The position numbers were made by a program, and so were the translations under genes. A stretch of DNA of 16,137 nt from Bordetella parapertussis. Its GTDB lineage: Bacteria; Pseudomonadota; Gammaproteobacteria; Burkholderiales; Burkholderiaceae_C. Location of the stretch: assembly GCA_945901125.1 (NCBI GenBank), contig CAMDKD010000052.1, forward strand, positions 1 through 16,137, given 5' to 3'. Positions within the stretch are counted from its first letter, which is position 1; every line of letters begins with the position of its first letter. Positions 12,596 through 16,137 of the stretch are shown here, piece after piece. Below the pieces are notes generated by a model. The model saw nothing but the letters and a program-made list of their open reading frames with translations. It did no database searches and had not been told where the DNA came from.

Positions 12596-14744
12596 GTGCA
12601 GTCCAGCCTAGGCCTTTGTATTCGCGGTAGCCACTGCTGCCTGAGGAGCCAATGATGTATTTGCGCCCATTGGCGCTGAATATGCCCGAAGCCGTTTGAC
12701 CGTCTTTCAGATTGACGTTTTCAGGCGGGATGTGCACGACACGGTTGATCGGGAAGTTCGTGTCGTCGGTGGTGGCAATCACCACACGCTCGCGGTTGAC
12801 ATAGAAGGCCGCGCCGCCGTGCGCAATTTCATTGTTAATGCGTGGTAGGCAATCGGCCAAAATGGGTTGCGCTTGGTTTTCCCAATCAAACATGATGCCC
12901 AAGACACCCACAGGTTTGCCACTTCGTTGCCCGTTTTCCAGCACAGCCGAGCAGTAAATCAAGGACGTGTTTTCGTTTTCAAGCTCCGAATCACACACGT
13001 CTTGCGCAGCAAATTGCACCGTCTTTGACATTTGCATGCCTTGTCTGAACCAGTACTGGTCGGCCACACTCAATCCATCTAGCTTGTCGCGGTTTTCCAC
13101 TTTAGAGTTAGCCACGATGCGACCACTGGCATCAGCCACCACCAGGTCGCGGTACATCGTGTAAGAAGCGTTGATGATTTGTAAGCGCTTATTGATCGTA
13201 TCCAGATGCTTCTTGTCCTTGGATTGCAAGGACTCCCACAACACATGATCGGTAGACCACCAACGCACATCGGCGGCACGCTCAAACAAATTACGATCGA
13301 TCAACTCGATCGCTTGTTGACTTAGGTTGGTCAACGCCTGCAGGTTTTGCTGCAACATGTCGGCCGACATTTCCGACAGCAGCAACTCCATCTTGCCGGT
13401 GGTTGAACTGCCGGTCTCGGTGATTTGGTCAAAAATTGGCATGAAGCTTTTGCCTGCTTTGCCCAAGTCGGTGGCCAACACTATGCCATTGATCGATATG
13501 AGTTGAATGTCACCTTTGTTGCGTTGTATCTCTTGGTAGGTTTGACGGTTTTGCTCCGGGATCAAGCTTGAACTCATCAGTTCTTTGGGCGTGATGCCAA
13601 ACACCTTGCTGTCGCTGACGCGCTCGAAGATGGCGGTGATGGGCAACACCAAATGGCTGGTCCAGCCTAATCCTTCGTACTCATTAAAGCCGGCCGAGTG
13701 GAAGGACACCAGTAAGGAACGGGTACCAAAAAAGATACCGGTTGATACTTGTGACTCACCGGGCTTACTCAAATGGCGGTGACTGCGCGGCAACTCTGGC
13801 GAAGCGGCGAAAGGGATGAAATACTGATCGCTGGAGCAAATCACCTTACCTTGCCGGTTGGTGAAAAATGAAAACCAACCATCCAATATATTCCCCTCGG
13901 GGCCCTTGGGCAGATAGTCATCCAAGATGATTTGGCATTCACCTTGAAAGTCAAACAATACACCCATCACGCCACTCACTTCACCGTTTTCATCCCCATC
14001 GGCGCGAATAGCGGTGGCATAAATCAACGAGGCTTGGTCTTCAAGTTTGGAGTTGGCAATGTCTTGCACGTGGTAATCCGTGCCATCCTTGGTTTGCAAA
14101 CCGTGTTGAAACCAGGCTTCGTCGGACACATCCAGGCCCAGCGTCAAGTGTTTGCGTTCGACATTGGAGCTAGCCACCACAGTACCTTGCGCGTTGACGA
14201 TCACCAGGTCGCGGTACAAGGTGTAAGAGCTTCGAATGTCTTCCAGGCGCGTGCAGGCCAAGTCGATGGCTTGCTGGTGGGTGCTGTGCTGCGTGGTTTT
14301 GGCTGTAGTTTTGCTTTTGCCTTCTTTGTTGGCATGCGCTGCATTCGAGACTTCGATGCATTGCCAAAATGCTTTCTCCAACGCCCACCAGCGTACATCG
14401 CAGGTGCGCTCTAGCAAGCTGCGCTCCATCATGTCAATTTTGATTTTCGCCATCGAGTATGAAATCGATTCAGAAGAGCCTTCTTTGGCGCGGTAAAGCT
14501 GATCGAAAAAGACCTTTGTTATGTTGATCAAGCTGTCAGAGAAAAACTCGACCTTTTCCATCAAGTCGTTGATCTGTTTTTGTTTTTGCGGGTCGTCGGT
14601 CACCTCCAAAGCCTTGCATTTGCCTTGGTTGCAAATAGGAAAAATTTCTTGCAACTGGCTCACGATCATGTCGTAGGCGGCACGGTGCTCGTAGGTGATG
14701 ACCGGGTTGTAAATATTGAACATGATGTCTTGCGCTTGTTTCAT
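12573..14744 (-). CDS. Soluble double-Cache sensor protein without output domain
   Basis: A 723-residue protein made of an N-terminal helical part (about 1-105) and two copies of one module. Copy 1 (about 106-366) and copy 2 (about 482-719) share DVRWW (116-120, 492-496), YT-x-YRDLV near 174-181 and 528-535, a VASSNVE/VANSKVE strand, a WF-x-x-G(L/M)Q helix, SLIY-x-(T/S)A, a GV-(M/L)-G-(V/I)-(L/M)-FD strand and the ending EY-(E/K)-GLGWT-(S/A)-H. The RDLV-x-x-(N/D)A-x-G strand pattern and the domain plan resemble Cache (PAS-like) ligand-binding domains. There is no signal peptide, membrane segment, HAMP, methyl-accepting or kinase domain. It is most likely a cytoplasmic sensor that works through partners such as CheW. 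The start codon overlaps the CheW stop as ATGA, implying coupled translation. Ligand unknown. Confidence 0.72.
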   Translation of the reverse strand: MKQAQDIMFNIYNPVITYEHRAAYDMIVSQLQEIFPICNQGKCKALEVTDDPQKQKQINDLMEKVEFFSDSLINITKVFFDQLYRAKEGSSESISYSMAKIKIDMMERSLLERTCDVRWWALEKAFWQCIEVSNAAHANKEGKSKTTAKTTQHSTHQQAIDLACTRLEDIRSSYTLYRDLVIVNAQGTVVASSNVERKHLTLGLDVSDEAWFQHGLQTKDGTDYHVQDIANSKLEDQASLIYATAIRADGDENGEVSGVMGVLFDFQGECQIILDDYLPKGPEGNILDGWFSFFTNRQGKVICSSDQYFIPFAASPELPRSHRHLSKPGESQVSTGIFFGTRSLLVSFHSAGFNEYEGLGWTSHLVLPITAIFERVSDSKVFGITPKELMSSSLIPEQNRQTYQEIQRNKGDIQLISINGIVLATDLGKAGKSFMPIFDQITETGSSTTGKMELLLSEMSADMLQQNLQALTNLSQQAIELIDRNLFERAADVRWWSTDHVLWESLQSKDKKHLDTINKRLQIINASYTMYRDLVVADASGRIVANSKVENRDKLDGLSVADQYWFRQGMQMSKTVQFAAQDVCDSELENENTSLIYCSAVLENGQRSGKPVGVLGIMFDWENQAQPILADCLPRINNEIAHGGAAFYVNRERVVIATTDDTNFPINRVVHIPPENVNLKDGQTASGIFSANGRKYIIGSSGSSGYREYKGLGWTAHVVRAID
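12588..13301 (-). repeat. Copy 2 of the duplicated sensor module
   Basis: Encodes residues about 482-719 of the sensor. It is the downstream partner of an intragenic duplication. Most similarity is at the protein level, but some DNA stays identical, such as the 17-bp stretch at 13140-13156 that reappears at 14202-14218. Confidence 0.7.
13647..14429 (-). repeat. Copy 1 of the duplicated sensor module
   Basis: Encodes residues about 106-366. Compared with copy 2 it has a 20-residue Lys/Thr/His-rich insertion (about 138-158) after the DVRWW helix. The divergence suggests an old duplication and possibly different ligands. Confidence 0.7.
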
Positions 14745-15217
14745 GGTTTCACCGTCTCAGTGGAGTTCAAAATAATGGCTTTAGAGGGCTTGAGGATGAT
14801 GATGAAGTCCTCACCTCGACGCACCACGTGTTGGTAGAAAGGGTGCTCCATGTTGGTCGGCACCGGTTGTAATTCATCTTTGTCAACATTGATCACACCC
14901 TCGATTTTTTCGACATGCAGGCCAATGTTGTCCGGCGACATGTCTTCGTCGCTGTCGATGTCAGTGAGCTCTTTCAACTCAGCGTTGTTCTTGAATATGT
15001 ATATGCGCGACTCGTCGCTGATGGCTACCTTGTGAGTTTCAAATGCGATGCCGGTGTTGATGACAGTGACCACCTTGCCGCGCAAATTGATCAACCCGTC
15101 AATCACCTCTGAGGCTCCTCTGACAGGATGAAACTTGCTAGATCGAACAATCTCCAAAATAGTGTAGATGGGCACCCCGATCAGGTTTTCGCCTAAGTGG
15201 AAAATAGAATAAAGCAT
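14741..15217 (-). CDS. CheW-family chemotaxis adaptor protein
   Basis: A 158-residue single CheW domain, which in chemosensory arrays links receptors to the CheA kinase. Seen: LGENLIGVPIYTILEIVR (8-25) as the first subdomain strands, the family hallmark GLINLRGKVVTVIN (41-54), and the second subdomain GLHVEKIEGVINV (99-111). A loop rich in Asp/Glu (about 80-95) is an insertion. An upstream in-frame codon would extend the frame to 15334, but ATG 15217 fits the domain start and lies 1 nt after the stop of the preceding CheW-REC gene, so I chose it. Its stop overlaps the sensor start as ATGA. Position and overlap suggest it joins the double-Cache sensor to the kinase encoded upstream. Confidence 0.9.
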   Translation of the reverse strand: MLYSIFHLGENLIGVPIYTILEIVRSSKFHPVRGASEVIDGLINLRGKVVTVINTGIAFETHKVAISDESRIYIFKNNAELKELTDIDSDEDMSPDNIGLHVEKIEGVINVDKDELQPVPTNMEHPFYQHVVRRGEDFIIILKPSKAIILNSTETVKP

Positions 15218-15218
15218 G

Positions 15219-16137
15219 TCAGTCGTTCTCGATGAAATTGCTGATCGCTTGCAATATTGTTTCTTTGTTTGTCTTAAGCGCATAACCATAAAAACCAGCT
15301 GACTTGGCTTTTTCTTGGCTTTCTTCTTGCGCAAAGGAGGTCAGTGCAATCACGGGTAAATGCGACAGCTGCGGATTGGACTGTATGCTTTTGAGCAAGC
15401 CATAGCCATCCATCACGGGCATCACGATGTCGGTTACCACCAGGTCAAAGCTGCGCGGCTTAGCGGTCAGCACTTCCAGCGCTTCTTGGCCGTTGAAGGC
15501 CAAGGAGACTTCACAGCCAATCGATTCAAAGTATTTTTTTTCTAGATCTCTAAAGAACGGCGTGTCGTCGACCACCAACAAACGCTTCTTCACTGACGCT
15601 TCAGAGAACGCCTTGGTTTTGAACACATCCGGGCTGACTTTTTCAGCTAAGCTGAACAAGTCAAGCAAGAATGTCAGCTTGTCGTGTATCTTGGTCACAC
15701 CCAGGATGATGCTTTCGTTGATCGGCGGCGTGTCTAAGTTCAAGCGGGTGTGTATCGACTCTTCAATCGAGGATGCAACGATACCCACCTCGAATTTTTT
15801 GATCTTGGTGGTAAAGATATACAAGCGCGTCATCTCCTCGGGCAATGGTTTGAGCTGCAAGTACTGATCCAGGTAAATCAGCAAAATATTGCGCCCCTCC
15901 AAATTGATGAACTGCTTCTTAGAAATGATTTCAATCTCGCTGCGCTCAATGATCTCTACCTTGTAGACCAAGGACAGCGGCACGGCAAACTGCTCGTCCA
16001 TGCTGTATTTGAAAACCAATAAATCTTGTTTTTCTTGCAAATCCATCAGCTGCAAGTCGGTCATCGACTTATGTTTGCCAAAGCGTTCGTTCAATTCTTG
16101 ATTGTGAAGATTTTGGCTTTGGCAAATACCGTTGGCA
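15219..16137 (-). CDS. CheW-REC C-terminal part of a CheA- or CheV-like protein (partial)
   Basis: The frame is open to the window edge (305 codons visible), so the N-terminus is missing; TTG 16094 is merely the first possible start. Numbering from it, a CheW domain spans about 22-152 (LLVFKYSMDEQFAVPLSLV), followed by a linker and a receiver domain (about 171-289). The receiver has Asp176/Asp177, phospho-acceptor Asp222 (TDIVMP), Thr252 and Lys274; the usual proline after the lysine is Thr275. CheW-REC is the architecture of CheV and also the tail of hybrid CheA kinases. I lean to CheA because the phosphate flow to the receiver-cyclase needs a kinase, the sequence reads on upstream and QFAVPLSLV is typical of CheA tails. 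The kinase core itself is outside the window. Confidence 0.8.
   Translation of the reverse strand, partial: ANGICQSQNLHNQELNERFGKHKSMTDLQLMDLQEKQDLLVFKYSMDEQFAVPLSLVYKVEIIERSEIEIISKKQFINLEGRNILLIYLDQYLQLKPLPEEMTRLYIFTTKIKKFEVGIVASSIEESIHTRLNLDTPPINESIILGVTKIHDKLTFLLDLFSLAEKVSPDVFKTKAFSEASVKKRLLVVDDTPFFRDLEKKYFESIGCEVSLAFNGQEALEVLTAKPRSFDLVVTDIVMPVMDGYGLLKSIQSNPQLSHLPVIALTSFAQEESQEKAKSAGFYGYALKTNKETILQAISNFIEND

Noticed and set aside
12573..14744. Sensor protein as a standard methyl-accepting chemotaxis receptor
   Set aside because: No transmembrane segments, HAMP region or cytoplasmic methyl-accepting signalling hairpin can be seen; the C-terminus ends with the second Cache-like module.
15218..15334. 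N-terminal extension of the CheW gene up to 15334
   Set aside because: The added residues are lysine-rich, overlap the receiver domain of the upstream gene and precede the natural CheW start at ATG 15217, which sits 1 nt after that gene's stop.

Overview
The window looks like a chromosomal piece of a betaproteobacterium, most likely order Burkholderiales and perhaps close to Comamonadaceae. The basis is gene content and order: a murU-like uridylyltransferase followed by pepP, a lone rubredoxin, and a long MaeB-type malic enzyme. Protein sequences as I remember them agree, but I ran no database search. Coding density is high; no tRNA, rRNA, CRISPR array or insertion sequence is visible. The longest gene-free stretch is about 234 bases (8196-8429).

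Left half (140-8999, all on the plus strand). murU (cell-wall recycling) and pepP (aminopeptidase P) are housekeeping genes. Between them sit a RelE/HigB-type toxin, its HigA-type antitoxin and a GNAT acetyltransferase, which look like a small accessory insertion. The toxin gene has a near-consensus promoter whose spacer is an inverted repeat and whose predicted transcript would start at the toxin's GTG codon. After pepP come a AAA ATPase with a DUF4143/PD-(D/E)XK-like C-terminus, a 58-residue rubredoxin, a small outer-membrane beta-barrel protein, the malic enzyme maeB with its phosphotransacetylase-like tail, and a barstar-family protein with no RNase gene beside it. A strong intrinsic terminator (9023-9050) closes this half.

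Right half (16137 down to 9061, all on the minus strand, apparently one tightly packed operon entering from beyond the right edge). In order of transcription: the C-terminal CheW-REC part of a CheA- or CheV-like chemotaxis protein (open at the edge); a CheW protein; a 723-residue soluble sensor built from two copies of a Cache-like module; a REC-REC-REC-class III nucleotidyl cyclase; two small stand-alone cyclic-nucleotide-binding proteins; and a phosphodiesterase whose metal-binding motifs are those of the animal-type class I cyclic nucleotide phosphodiesterases. Gene joints are 1-13 nt gaps or short overlaps.

Taken together, the right half encodes a whole signalling loop: chemosensory input, phosphorelay to a receiver-cyclase, second-messenger synthesis, small binding proteins as readers, and a dedicated phosphodiesterase to reset the signal. 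It resembles the logic of the Pseudomonas Chp-CyaB-Vfr pathway but uses different parts, and no DNA-binding CRP protein is present. This is the most interesting content of the window.
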